Program-made: the position numbers and the translations under genes | Notes under the pieces: model-generated | The model's database searches: none | Told to the model about the DNA's origin: nothing | The model's input: only the letters and a program-made list of their open reading frames with translations | In this document: piece by piece, positions 28,801 through 36,738 of the stretch | How the letters are laid out: every line of letters begins with the position of its first letter | How positions within the stretch are numbered: position 1 is the first letter of the stretch | Origin: Flammeovirga yaeyamensis | GTDB lineage: Bacteria; Bacteroidota; Bacteroidia; Cytophagales; Flammeovirgaceae | Length of the DNA: 64,000 nt | Direction: 5' to 3' | Assembly (NCBI RefSeq): GCF_018736045.1 | Contig: NZ_CP076132.1 | Coordinates: forward strand, 4,387,501 to 4,451,500

Positions 28801-31190
28801 TTACCGCCGGAAAACATATACTTCGCTTAGCCTTTGACAATGGAGGTTTCAATATTGGTAAAATGACATTTGCCAAGACGGGAGAATTACCTTACAGTCA
28901 ACCATTCGCAGATGCGGGAGACGATCGTGTGATTGCATTAGCCGATGGGGCCGTAGTCTTGGATGGATCGAACAGTTACGATCCCGACAATGGAGCATTA
29001 ACCTATACTTGGGTTCAATTGTACGGACCAACAGTAGCGACAATTCAAGAAACATCAAGTATCTCTCCTACTTTAGGAAATCTAATTGGTGGAGAATACT
29101 TATTCGAATTAAGCGTGAGCAATGGAGAATATACGGGGAAAGATCAAGTAAAAATTACCGTAACAGAGGATGGTAAAATTCCTCCAAAAGTATCCATCAC
29201 TTCACCAGAAAATCAATCGACAGTTTACATTGGCAACGAGGTCATCATCCAAACGAATCCTACCGATCAGGATGGAACGATCGCCAAAGTCGAGTTCTTT
29301 GTAGACGATCAGTCGATAGGATCAGTGACTCAAGCTCCATTTGAATTGGCTTGGAATCCTACTGAAGAAAAAATATACAGTATTCACGTTGTAGCCACAG
29401 ATAATGACGATAAAACGGCTGAATCAACAGTGATTACTTTAGAGTCAAAATCAATTCCTTCGTGTAGAGGGACAAGTGTTAATGGCGATTATGATTATCA
29501 GTTTTCAGAAGATGCCTCAAATCCAACGCTTACTTTTATTCCTAATCAAGTAGGTATGGGAGCATCGGTTTGTATTTTATATCTATCTGTTGATGGTGGC
29601 GGATACGGAGGCTATTCTGTAACTGCTGATGTTCCTTTCCAAGTGAATGCTGCGGAAGGTCAAACGGTATCGTTCTATTACACTTACTCTCATCCGGAAG
29701 GAGGAGAAAGAAATACATCGGAAGATCCAAATACCTATGTGATTGGTACTTGTGATAATAGTGAAGTTGAAAACACTTATCCGTCCGTAGAAATCACTTC
29801 TCCAAAAGATGGAGACATGTTAGTAGAAGGCACTGAAATTACTATTTCTGCGGATGCTTCTGATGCTGATGGTACTGTTGCACAAGTTGAGTTCTTTGTG
29901 GATAATAGTTCTATTGGAGTCGTTTCACAAGCACCTTACGAAGTAAATTGGACGGTAGCCACAGGAGGTTCACAGCTCAAAGCCGTAGCTACTGATAATG
30001 ATGGTAACAGAACCACTTCAAAAGTAATTTCTATTATTGGTCGATCTGCGACATCATGTTTAGAAGGAGAAGTAAGTAATGGTCACTTTAGATATATTGT
30101 ATCGGATGCATCGAGTAATCCTACCCTAACGTTCGTTCCGAATATCGCTGGACTTGGTGATGTGATCTTGATTCTACATTACAAAACAACAGAAGAAGGC
30201 GTTTACCCTGGTCACCTTGCAAAACCTAACGAGCCTTTCGAATTGAATGCTCCGAATGGAAGTACTGTCACTTTCTACTATACCTATTCTCATCCTGAAG
30301 GAGGAGAAAGAAACACTGTAGATGATATTCAGTCTTTCGTGGTAGGCGATTGTGCAAGTGAAGCAGAAAACGAACTTCCGACAGTTTCTATTGCAACATC
30401 AGATAGTGAGACTGCTTATGATGTAAACACAGAAATTACTTTTGTAGCCTCAGCCTCTGATACAGACGGAACAATTGCTCAAGTAGAGTTCTTCGTCAAT
30501 AATGCATCGATCGGAAGCTTGACTGAAGCACCTTATGAAATGAAATGGATGTCGGGCACAGCTGATACCTACACGGTAAAAGCTGTGGCGACCGACAATG
30601 ATGGTGGTGAGGCATCTGATGAAATGAATATTCAATTGAACGAAGTGATTCCTGAAAACGAATTGCCAACAATTACATTGAGTACCTCGGACAATGCAAC
30701 TTCCTACACAGTAAATGATGAGATTACATTTGAAACTGCTGTAGCAGATACAGATGGAACGATTACTAAAGTGGAATTCTTCATCAATAACGAATCGATT
30801 AGAAGCGTATCAGAAGCTCCGTTTGAAATGAAATGGTCTTCGGCAACATCAGGTGAGTATGTGGTGAAAGCAATGGTAACCGATAATGATGGTGGCACAG
30901 CTTCAGATGAAATAAATATCACTTTAGTAGAAGATACACCAACTTCACTATCCACAGATCATTACCAAGTGAACTACTTCCCTAACCCTGTTACAAATAG
31001 TTTAACTATTGATTTGCCTACCGCTCAACAAACTGTGATTATCAGAAATGTTGAAGGAAAAGAAATGGCAACGATGACCTTAGGTTTGGGACAATCTCAA
31101 ATAGATGTATCGCATTTAAAATCTGGAATATATTTCATCTCTGTAATTGGAGGTGACTATACAAACAGCTTCAAGATTATCAAACAGTAA
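25890..31190 (+). CDS. GH81 endo-beta-1,3-glucanase, multimodular, T9SS-secreted
   Basis: Very large laminarinase, 1766 residues from the ATG at 25890 (chosen because MKKTTTKLIVVLWTLLTFSL is a clean signal peptide; a start at 25866 is possible). Order: GH81 (about 40-690: PVPTNDWWSTL, D445 in NDHHFHWGYF, E520 and E524 in NDQESTSESMQF), linker Ig-like, CBM6 (850-996), PKD (1002-1092), Ig-like (1097-1187), CBM56-like (1187-1288), Ig-like (1297-1383), CBM56-like (1385-1489), two Ig-like (1494-1584, 1591-1682), and a type A T9SS sorting domain (1691-1766: NYFPNPVTNSLTIDL, GIYFISV). The CBM56-like modules share YTYSHPEGGERNT. It cleaves beta-1,3-glucan at or outside the cell surface. Family calls for GH81, CBM6 and T9SS are firm; CBM56 is recognised from memory. 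Confidence 0.93.
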   Translation: MKKTTTKLIVVLWTLLTFSLPLNTYAQFVGVGNGSYTTTFPGTDAAGRNAYPAGTPQLSENALGKPVPTNDWWSTLLQSDHANNLFNYPLAMKTTNEGLVVTYIPWGVLDDVAPITVGVENLNATKTTIADHSDWTVTMDWNDGTRHFQAVSGIGMPFVYFDKQDTDVAQVDISEGTVTVTDEIITVENARNGASFVIYAPSGSVWEQNGTTYTSTLNGKNYWSLIMLPQSTSNVAAAATTYQKYAYVFPTNTTADWTYNESTSILSTVYNVEVDVKEGTDDAMLLGLLPHQWDNLSASSLQPNDVTYTSVRGTLKMLEGNTFTTENTFHGILPNLPYVTNYSDSFDPSALNQKVEALKNESLSSWTDSYNEGQVMNRLIQTARIADQTGNIEARDLMIATVKERLEDWLTAESGEVAFLFYYNSDWTAMLGYPAGHGQDSNLNDHHFHWGYFIHAAAFMEQYEPGWAAQYGDMINLLVRDASSPNRDDDTFPYLRNFSPYAGHCWANGFASFPQGNDQESTSESMQFHSSLIHWGEISGNKEIRDLGIYLYTTEQAAVEEYWFDMYERNFKPDQQYSLVSRVWGNSYDNGTFWTADIAASYNIELYPIHGGSLYLGHNVAYVEKLWAEMTQNTQVLDKVDNPNLWYDVMWSYLAFSDPAKAIELYDDHPGRNIKFGVSDAQTYHWLHAMNALGKVDISITADSPLAAAFNKDGNKTYVAHNYSNTEQTVTFSDGYQLVVPAGKMATNKDISIEGTITSSFSQAPVGGSVDLTVEVKDITPTKVEIYNGSTLLGSIDTAPFTAKAENLTAGQNQFYAKMYDGDKFDVTNIVSVTAGFQVAFGDGTPELPGTIEAGHYDVFEGGLGQGITYQDNTTFNEGNYRKDEYVDNVLDNTEGATVGWTNGGEWLEYTVQVTASGLYDLSYRYASGIGEGGGPFKLLSDGEIIVDNILVSSTGDWGAWQTATVNNVPLTAGKHILRLAFDNGGFNIGKMTFAKTGELPYSQPFADAGDDRVIALADGAVVLDGSNSYDPDNGALTYTWVQLYGPTVATIQETSSISPTLGNLIGGEYLFELSVSNGEYTGKDQVKITVTEDGKIPPKVSITSPENQSTVYIGNEVIIQTNPTDQDGTIAKVEFFVDDQSIGSVTQAPFELAWNPTEEKIYSIHVVATDNDDKTAESTVITLESKSIPSCRGTSVNGDYDYQFSEDASNPTLTFIPNQVGMGASVCILYLSVDGGGYGGYSVTADVPFQVNAAEGQTVSFYYTYSHPEGGERNTSEDPNTYVIGTCDNSEVENTYPSVEITSPKDGDMLVEGTEITISADASDADGTVAQVEFFVDNSSIGVVSQAPYEVNWTVATGGSQLKAVATDNDGNRTTSKVISIIGRSATSCLEGEVSNGHFRYIVSDASSNPTLTFVPNIAGLGDVILILHYKTTEEGVYPGHLAKPNEPFELNAPNGSTVTFYYTYSHPEGGERNTVDDIQSFVVGDCASEAENELPTVSIATSDSETAYDVNTEITFVASASDTDGTIAQVEFFVNNASIGSLTEAPYEMKWMSGTADTYTVKAVATDNDGGEASDEMNIQLNEVIPENELPTITLSTSDNATSYTVNDEITFETAVADTDGTITKVEFFINNESIRSVSEAPFEMKWSSATSGEYVVKAMVTDNDGGTASDEINITLVEDTPTSLSTDHYQVNYFPNPVTNSLTIDLPTAQQTVIIRNVEGKEMATMTLGLGQSQIDVSHLKSGIYFISVIGGDYTNSFKIIKQ

Positions 31191-31217
31191 TAAGTCATTG
31201 AAATAAGCTGATCGACA

Positions 31218-31256
31218 AACACTCTCTTAATTTTTTTAGGAGAGTGTTTTTTATTT
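31218..31256 (+). terminator. Terminator of the GH81 gene
   Basis: AACACTCTC / GAGAGTGTT arms, then TTTTTATTTAT. Confidence 0.85.
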
Positions 31257-31392
31257 ATCAAAAGATATATTAAGATTTATTTAAACCTCTCCCCTATTAA
31301 CAAAGACTCAGTTTCAGTAAATTGAAATCAAAAGATAACTAAAGCAAGGCAAGGTATACTACCTATCTTTCTTCCAATAACTCCAATTAACA

Positions 31393-32592
31393 ATGAGAAC
31401 TCACAACATTAACAAACTATTATTCCGTGTACATATTTTCGTAATGAGTAGCCTGTTTCTATTCTTCATGCTTAGCTGTAATGAAGATTTTGATATCGAA
31501 ATACCTAGTACAAAATATATTGAGATTAATGACTCCACACGTTTCAGCATGTCGCATTTTCAACATTCTTTAGAGAAACTATTTAATGTGCACGACCTTT
31601 GGGAAATTAAATATGATCATCAATTAAAGGATGGAAACGTCGAGAAAAGTTATTTGTCGTACACGAATTATAATGGCTTTGCCGACTCTGTGATTGTATT
31701 TAATCATATAAAAAATAGTCAGGGAGTCATTACGCATTCAGAAGTTACAGCCGTGAATGTAATAGACGAATACTATATGTATTATTTTGATGATCATGAC
31801 CCAGTGAAAGATCTGGAAACAATTCTAAACTTTAGAATCGACTATGCTTATAATTTCAATGGTAAAATAACTTCTGTTGTTGTTACGAAAGAAGATGAAA
31901 CTTCGACTCAGTTAAATTATACAATTGATGAACGTGGAGGGTATCAAGCTAGAACAGGTGAAAGTATTCATATTGGTACTTTTTTCCATCAAAAAGGTGA
32001 TCCATTTTATTATTTCAGATACGCTCCTGATACATCAGATTATGTTTACGACGCTGAAGGAAACCTAATATTAAAATCTTCGGGTACTTTTCCTAGTATC
32101 GAAAAGAAGCACTATATCTACAAGGACGGTTATCTAAAGACAAAGTACGAAGGCACTCAAGCCAATCCAGCCTTCAAACATTGTTTTGTGTATAAAGATC
32201 ATTTCTCCAACTTCCAATTTAAAGAATGCGATGAGTTTCAATTCGTCTACAATAAAGAAGAAAATAAGTTTGATCAACTGATTGAATTCGATGATTTAGC
32301 TGATCTCAATACACAAACACCAATAAGTAAAATTGAAAAGTCAATCTGGGTTTTAGATAGTGTGCCAGTTCAAACCTATAGTGTTTATTCTACCTCTGGT
32401 GAGCAATTGTTCAATATCCATAAGACGGGGTACAAAGTCACAGATGAAGACGGAAATGTGATTGAAAGTGTTGACGATACTTATACCGATAAGAACAACA
32501 ATAAAATTGATAAAAATAAAGTAGCTCAACTATATACAGGCAAAAAATTAGACTTTATTCTTTCCGATGAATTTGTAGATTTTTTCCAGTAA
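31393..32592 (+). CDS. Hypothetical lipoprotein
   Basis: 399 residues. The N-terminal hydrophobic stretch VMSSLFLFFMLSC ends in a lipobox Cys (C29), so the protein should be membrane-anchored. The body contains repeated YD/YN-rich motifs (SYLSYTNYNGFADSVIVFNH, YVYDAEGNLILKSSGTF, KHYIYKDGYLKTKYEG) reminiscent of RHS/YD-like beta strands. No known family. It stands alone after the glucanase terminator and ends at its own terminator. Confidence 0.6.
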   Translation: MRTHNINKLLFRVHIFVMSSLFLFFMLSCNEDFDIEIPSTKYIEINDSTRFSMSHFQHSLEKLFNVHDLWEIKYDHQLKDGNVEKSYLSYTNYNGFADSVIVFNHIKNSQGVITHSEVTAVNVIDEYYMYYFDDHDPVKDLETILNFRIDYAYNFNGKITSVVVTKEDETSTQLNYTIDERGGYQARTGESIHIGTFFHQKGDPFYYFRYAPDTSDYVYDAEGNLILKSSGTFPSIEKKHYIYKDGYLKTKYEGTQANPAFKHCFVYKDHFSNFQFKECDEFQFVYNKEENKFDQLIEFDDLADLNTQTPISKIEKSIWVLDSVPVQTYSVYSTSGEQLFNIHKTGYKVTDEDGNVIESVDDTYTDKNNNKIDKNKVAQLYTGKKLDFILSDEFVDFFQ

Positions 32593-32615
32593 AAAGTAAA
32601 TAGCATTTATGCTTT

Positions 32616-32660
32616 AAAGCTCTACTCAAGAAGCAATGTCTTGAATAGAGCTTTATTATT
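32616..32660 (+). terminator. Terminator of the lipoprotein gene
   Basis: AAAGCTCTAcTCAAGA ... TCTTGAaTAGAGCTTT stem (32616-32654), followed by ATTATTTG. The stem is strong and the U-tract moderate. Confidence 0.7.
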
Positions 32661-32829
32661 TGCTTACAAAACGAAAGTAACATTCTACAAAATGCTCAAA
32701 GTATTCTCTATTTATTTTGAATTAATCAAATTGATTTTTCATTTTTGCAACACCATCGCATTAAAATAAAATACGTAGATAACCCTATGTATTGCAATAG
32801 AAAAGAGGTTGAATCAATTATCCAAGAGC

Positions 32830-33243
32830 ATGGAAAACAATTTTAAGATAGAATTAGAAGAAGGCTTATCGGCACAACTTCAATTTGATAAAAGAGGTGG
32901 ATTACTGCCTGTGATTGTTCAGGAAAAATCTACTGGACAAATATTAATGTTAGGTTACGCCAATCAAGAAGCATTTGATAAAACACTTCGTACTCAGAAA
33001 GCTACTTTTTGGTCCACATCGAGACAAGAATTATGGACCAAAGGGGAAACCTCTGGCAACTATCTCAAAATTGAAAATATTATGGTGGATTGCGATCAAG
33101 ATGCCATCATTTATCAAGTGGAATTAATGGGAAGTGGCGTTTGCCATACTTTCGATAAAAATGGAGAAAATCGTAAAGCCTGTTTCTACAGAAATTATGA
33201 TCAAGAAGAAAATAAATTGTCATTTATAGAAGGGATGGAGTAA
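32830..33243 (+). CDS. hisI: Phosphoribosyl-AMP cyclohydrolase, stand-alone HisI
   Basis: 137 residues from ATG 32830 (an in-frame ATG at 32809 adds seven residues). Family landmarks: GGLLPVIVQEKSTGQILMLG, ATFWSTSRQELWTKGETSGN and the metal site DCDQD plus GVCHTF and ACFYR cysteines. HisI opens the purine ring of PR-AMP in histidine synthesis. Here it has no HisE fusion and no other his gene nearby; instead it directly abuts folE (stop and start adjacent). This suggests a paralogue serving another pathway, or co-regulation of two zinc cyclohydrolases. Confidence 0.88.
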   Translation: MENNFKIELEEGLSAQLQFDKRGGLLPVIVQEKSTGQILMLGYANQEAFDKTLRTQKATFWSTSRQELWTKGETSGNYLKIENIMVDCDQDAIIYQVELMGSGVCHTFDKNGENRKACFYRNYDQEENKLSFIEGME

Positions 33244-33936
33244 ATGAAAAAGGAAGAAAAACGAAGAATAGAATCAGAGGGAGATAATCATATCATGACG
33301 AGTGTTGACACTCCAATGCTACCCGATGCATTTAATAAATCAGATGAAGAAAAAATCGAGATTATTCAGGAGTATTTTGCGGGTATAATGAAAACATTAG
33401 GCTTGAACTTATCAGACAATAGTCTGAAAGGAACGCCTTACCGTTTTGCTAAAATGTACGTGAAAGAATTATTCGCTGGCCTTGATCCTAAAAATAAACC
33501 GAACCTTTCCGTTTTCGATAACAAATATCAGTATAATAAAATGCTGGTAGAAAAGAACATTACCTTCTCTTCTGCTTGCGAACATCACTTCTTACCTATC
33601 GTTGGAAAAGCACATGTAGGCTATATTTCTTCGGGGAAAGTGATTGGTATTTCCAAGATTAATCGTATCGTTGAATATTACGGAAAACGTCCACAGGTAC
33701 AAGAACGCATGACGCTTCAAATCTATAACGAACTAAAAGATGCACTACAAACAGACAGTGTTATCGTAGTAGTTGATGCCGAACATTTATGTGTTTCTTC
33801 TCGTGGTGTAAAAGACAAAACAAGCTCGACGGTAACGTTGGAGTATGGCGGGGAGTTTAATGATTTGTCCCTTAGAAATGAGTTTTTAAAACTTGTTGGA
33901 AATGAAAAGTTAAAAATGAAAAACGTGGTTAGTTAA
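33244..33936 (+). CDS. folE: GTP cyclohydrolase I (FolE)
   Basis: 230 residues, zinc-dependent type IA enzyme, first step from GTP to tetrahydrofolate or pterins. Signatures: TPYRFAKMYVKELFAGLDP, the zinc/catalytic block SACEHHFLPIVGKAHVGYIS, SKINRIVEYYGKRPQVQERM and HLCVSSRGVKDKTSSTVTLE. It starts directly after hisI with no gap, so translation is probably coupled. The last ~12 codons after EFLKLV are unusual: they are built of A-rich heptamers (AATGAAA, AGTTAAA) that are also present as an inverted copy downstream, so the tail looks acquired from a repeat. Confidence 0.95.
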   Translation: MKKEEKRRIESEGDNHIMTSVDTPMLPDAFNKSDEEKIEIIQEYFAGIMKTLGLNLSDNSLKGTPYRFAKMYVKELFAGLDPKNKPNLSVFDNKYQYNKMLVEKNITFSSACEHHFLPIVGKAHVGYISSGKVIGISKINRIVEYYGKRPQVQERMTLQIYNELKDALQTDSVIVVVDAEHLCVSSRGVKDKTSSTVTLEYGGEFNDLSLRNEFLKLVGNEKLKMKNVVS

Positions 33937-34031
33937 ACTATTCGTGGGAAGTTCGTGTACCTCTTTGAGTAAAACGAGCGTTAACTTAACATTTCACGTT
34001 TTTCATTCTTCATTTTTAACTTTTAATTTCC
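33898..34031. repeat. Long inverted repeat of heptamers around the folE stop
   Basis: Left arm 33898-33927 (GGAAATGAAAAGTTAAAAAT then GAAAAACGTG) and right arm 33995-34031 are inverted copies; the right arm is 37 nt, exactly one 7-nt unit longer. The 67-nt loop includes the folE stop. Units follow AAnnAAA, the A-rich relative of the other heptamer arrays in the window. Confidence 0.7.
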
Positions 34032-34042
34032 TAAATAAAATA

Positions 34043-34091
34043 AGGCTGTCTCAAATATCCATTTATTAGGATGTTAAGACAGCCTCATTTT
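34043..34091. terminator. Bidirectional terminator between folE and carbonic anhydrase genes
   Basis: AGGCTGTCT / AGACAGCCT arms (34043-34085) with an inner ATCC/GGAT pairing. CATTTTTTATTT follows on the plus strand, and TATTTTATTT on the minus strand. Confidence 0.75.
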
Positions 34092-34107
34092 TTATTTAAA
34101 TAACGTT

Positions 34108-34824
34108 CTACGCTATATTATTTAAGTCGATTACTTCGAAGTTTTTGGCTACAAAATAATCGTCTGTTCCAAGTTCTGTATTAATAACAATACCTCCTAA
34201 TAAAGTGATTTTATCTACATGAAACTCCGACTTACAAGCTTTAATGTACTCATGAATTTGCTTATCAATAATTTCATAAGTCACTTCAGTAATGGCTTTT
34301 GCCTGATCGCTACTTTCTAAAATTCTTTCTCTGTAAGGCAAGAGGTTTTCCTCTAACAACATTTGCTGTATATCATCGTCTGCTCTAACAGGCTTATAAT
34401 TTTCGTCTTGTAGTCGATTTAAAGCCAACATCAAAGCACCACAAGAATTTCCTTTTTCTTCCATACGAGGTCTGTACATCTTTCCTGTCTCTCCCTCTAA
34501 CGTAATTCCGATGTGTGGTCCATAAAAAATAAAAGCACTACCACCGTCAGGTACGTGATGAGCAAATGCAGTCATCCCAGTTTTTCCTACAAACGGAATT
34601 CCACCTAATCCACCCATATTAAATGGACCAAAAAGCACATTAAAGAAAGTGGTTGATGGAACATTAATATCGTCAGAACACACCGATGTTGCCATTAATA
34701 CTTTCGAAATATCTAAGTGATGTTCCAGTTGCATCTTCCCTAAATAATGGATAGAGGTATCTTTAGCATCTTTCGCATTTGGGAAATGTTTTTGGACAAT
34801 TTCATCGTACAGTCTTTGTTTCAT
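34108..34824 (-). CDS. LCIB-type (theta-class) carbonic anhydrase
   Basis: 238 residues from ATG ending at 34824; a longer frame to 34932 adds a non-conserved N-terminus. The core matches the limiting-CO2-inducible B/C family: FNVLFGPFNMGGLGGIPFVG, KTGMTAFAHHVPDGGSAFIF, YGPHIGITLEGETGKM, then EKGNSCGALM. Putative zinc ligands are C49 (with D51), H104 and C128, whose spacing agrees with the beta-CA-like site of algal LCIB as I remember it. It would interconvert CO2 and bicarbonate in the cytoplasm. Single gene, terminated together with folE. Enzyme activity is not guaranteed for all family members. Confidence 0.75.
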   Translation of the reverse strand: MKQRLYDEIVQKHFPNAKDAKDTSIHYLGKMQLEHHLDISKVLMATSVCSDDINVPSTTFFNVLFGPFNMGGLGGIPFVGKTGMTAFAHHVPDGGSAFIFYGPHIGITLEGETGKMYRPRMEEKGNSCGALMLALNRLQDENYKPVRADDDIQQMLLEENLLPYRERILESSDQAKAITEVTYEIIDKQIHEYIKACKSEFHVDKITLLGGIVINTELGTDDYFVAKNFEVIDLNNIA

Positions 34825-34975
34825 AATAATGGATTTCGTAATGATTTTTCTTAGTGAATATGAATTTACCAAAAAGGATGGAATATCAAAATTTATGCAA
34901 CATTGTCGCAAAAGCATCTTTAGATAATACAATATGGTAGAAGAGGAGTATTTGATGTTTAAAGAAATGAAAAAG

Positions 34976-34993
34976 TAGCTAATAAATTAGCTA
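34976..34993. promoter_or_regulatory. Operator-like palindrome, hip copy 1
   Basis: TAGCTAATAAATTAGCTA is a near-perfect 18-nt palindrome 35 nt downstream of hipA. It is one of four copies of the consensus TAGnTAATATATTAnCTA around hipBA. Confidence 0.45.
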
Positions 34994-35016
34994 TTATTAC
35001 TGTATTTAGGGTATTT

Positions 35017-35034
35017 TAGTTAATATATTAGCTA
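35017..35034. promoter_or_regulatory. Operator-like palindrome, hip copy 2
   Basis: TAGTTAATATATTAGCTA overlaps the final Ser codon and stop codon of hipA. Confidence 0.45.
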
Positions 35035-36260
35035 TCAATCAATTTGATTATCGATTTCTGTATTTTATTTTTTGAACCTGATGAAACAGAATATTTGTCA
35101 GCATAATTACTCCACTTTTCAACTACTGATTTCACCTCATCAATTATATTCTCAGCCTCTTGTATATTAAAGTGTGCTGCTAACTTCAAAAGATCTTTTG
35201 ATGTAGGATGCTGACTTTCACCTGCAACCATTGTACTATGAAAACCATGTGATGAGGTGGAGTATGTTAAATCATATGCCGGAGCAAATTTCCATTGTCC
35301 GTCTTTATTCATCAAGAATGCAAAGTTTTTACTGTGATCGTCTCTATTGTGCGTAAACACATTGAAACAAGCCAATCGGAATACTCTATTATAAGCTGCT
35401 ACATCCCTCTCCAACTGAAAAGCACAATCTAATAAATGTCCATAATCCATATTACTTAATCGGAAATTATCGTGCATTATTCCACTAGCCGAATGCATGT
35501 GCAAACGTTGATTTTGTCCAATTCTATCAAATCGTTTGGTTCCAAAATACGCTTTCCCAGATGCACCATAAAACAACTTACATTCACTCATTTCAATGCC
35601 ACAATCCAATGCCATTTTATAATATGCATATTCAATATTCGCAATATCGTTGGCATCAAAAGAGGAAGGAAATTTAATGATCCAATGCTCGTCATTTTCC
35701 TTTAACTTATTTCCTGAAGATAATGTATTTGTGATAGGGTTATGAATGACATTCACTTTCGGTCGAGCCCCTCCAGAAGATCCACCTAGATCAAATAATT
35801 CATCGATCACTTCCTCAGAAGTACCTTCCAAAACTTTTTCTGATTGATGAAATAACTCATCCAATCTAATATTTGAATATTCTTCCTCTTCCCCTAACTC
35901 AGGTTGATAAACTAAAGCTCCAGCACCAAAACTTCCAACATAAGCCAAGCGATCCAGTAAAGTAATATCATTAATATTGATCCCTTTTGTTGTCAACATT
36001 CTATCCAACAATAACCTCCCCCAACCGTCAGGTAGTGAATCATTGAATACCCCTGCCATTCCATCAAAAGGAAATGAAGACATATCCACAATACTATCCG
36101 TTAAAGGTAACTTGAATGGAGATAATTGAAGTTGGTATTTTTTTAATGCTGTATGATATTTAAAGTAGAATTTTTGATTTTGGGTAACAATCTCCCCTAC
36201 ATCTAAGATATTCTCCTTATCAAAGGAAAGTTGAACTCTAATTTTGTCGATCTTTTTCAT
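35028..36260 (-). CDS. hipA: HipA-family serine/threonine kinase toxin
   Basis: 410 residues. The N-subdomain shows FPFDGMAGVFNDSLPDGWGR; the phosphorylatable P-loop region is SSGGARPKV (around S161-S162); the kinase core has catalytic D308 in NRDDHSKN and the metal-binding D330 in APAYDLTYS. HipA toxins phosphorylate aminoacyl-tRNA synthetases (GltX in E. coli) and cause growth arrest. It overlaps hipB by 4 nt, so translation is coupled and the antitoxin is made first. All key residues are present, so the toxin should be active. Confidence 0.92.
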   Translation of the reverse strand: MKKIDKIRVQLSFDKENILDVGEIVTQNQKFYFKYHTALKKYQLQLSPFKLPLTDSIVDMSSFPFDGMAGVFNDSLPDGWGRLLLDRMLTTKGININDITLLDRLAYVGSFGAGALVYQPELGEEEEYSNIRLDELFHQSEKVLEGTSEEVIDELFDLGGSSGGARPKVNVIHNPITNTLSSGNKLKENDEHWIIKFPSSFDANDIANIEYAYYKMALDCGIEMSECKLFYGASGKAYFGTKRFDRIGQNQRLHMHSASGIMHDNFRLSNMDYGHLLDCAFQLERDVAAYNRVFRLACFNVFTHNRDDHSKNFAFLMNKDGQWKFAPAYDLTYSTSSHGFHSTMVAGESQHPTSKDLLKLAAHFNIQEAENIIDEVKSVVEKWSNYADKYSVSSGSKNKIQKSIIKLIDS

Positions 36261-36538
36261 TTTACATCATCACTAAATAGGTTCATAATATCATTCAGAT
36301 CTTCTTTTTCTAGAAGTACCTGATTAAACTCATCTAAACGATTTAAAACATGAGCAAGCTTTAGTAAAGATTCCAAAGAAATTTGTCCTGTTCGCTCAAA
36401 TCGCTTCAAACTTCCCAAAGAAACTCCAGACCTTTTGGCCATTTCTTCTTGTGAAATTTTCATGCTTTTTCGAAGATCTTTATGTCGATCTGCAATTTTT
36501 TTGATGACGGAATTGGGGGTATCGTTTAATGAATACAT
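36257..36538 (-). CDS. hipB: HipB-like XRE antitoxin
   Basis: 93 residues from ATG ending at 36538 (MYSLNDTPNSVIKKIADRHK). A longer frame to 36574 exists but would start inside the operator region. The HTH is MKISQEEMAKRSGVSLGSLK followed by RFERTGQISLESLLKLAHVL. It should neutralise HipA and repress the operon by binding the palindromes at 36538-36555 and 36579-36596. Overlaps hipA by 4 nt. Confidence 0.9.
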   Translation of the reverse strand: MYSLNDTPNSVIKKIADRHKDLRKSMKISQEEMAKRSGVSLGSLKRFERTGQISLESLLKLAHVLNRLDEFNQVLLEKEDLNDIMNLFSDDVK

Positions 36539-36555
36539 AGCTAATATATTATCTA
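36538..36555. promoter_or_regulatory. Operator-like palindrome, hip copy 3
   Basis: TAGCTAATATATTATCTA touches the hipB start codon. With copy 4 it forms 13-nt perfect inverted arms (36542-36554 and 36580-36592). Confidence 0.6.
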
Positions 36556-36578
36556 TTATAATATAAATATACATAAAA

Positions 36579-36596
36579 CAGATAATATATTAACCA
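36579..36596. promoter_or_regulatory. Operator-like palindrome, hip copy 4
   Basis: CAGATAATATATTAACCA, 41 nt from copy 3 (start to start), four helical turns, suitable for cooperative HipB binding over the hipBA promoter. Confidence 0.6.
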
Positions 36597-36658
36597 TGAA
36601 AATCCCATTAAATTTTAATTTATCATCTACATTAACCCACTCTCTAATGAAGAAAAAA

Positions 36659-36691
36659 TTTGTATTTAAGATTTTTTTTCATTTACATTTG
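36659..36691 (+). promoter_or_regulatory. Promoter of the rtcB-prfH operon
   Basis: TTTG (36659-36662), 21 nt, TACATTTG (36684-36691): a full match to the Bacteroidota housekeeping promoter consensus. Transcription would start near 36698, giving a leader of about 270 nt before rtcB. TTTACA ... TGTAAA flanks the -7 box. Confidence 0.6.
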
Positions 36692-36738
36692 TGCTTGTAA
36701 ACACAACTCACTCTAAAACTAAAAAGGAGGGTATCACG

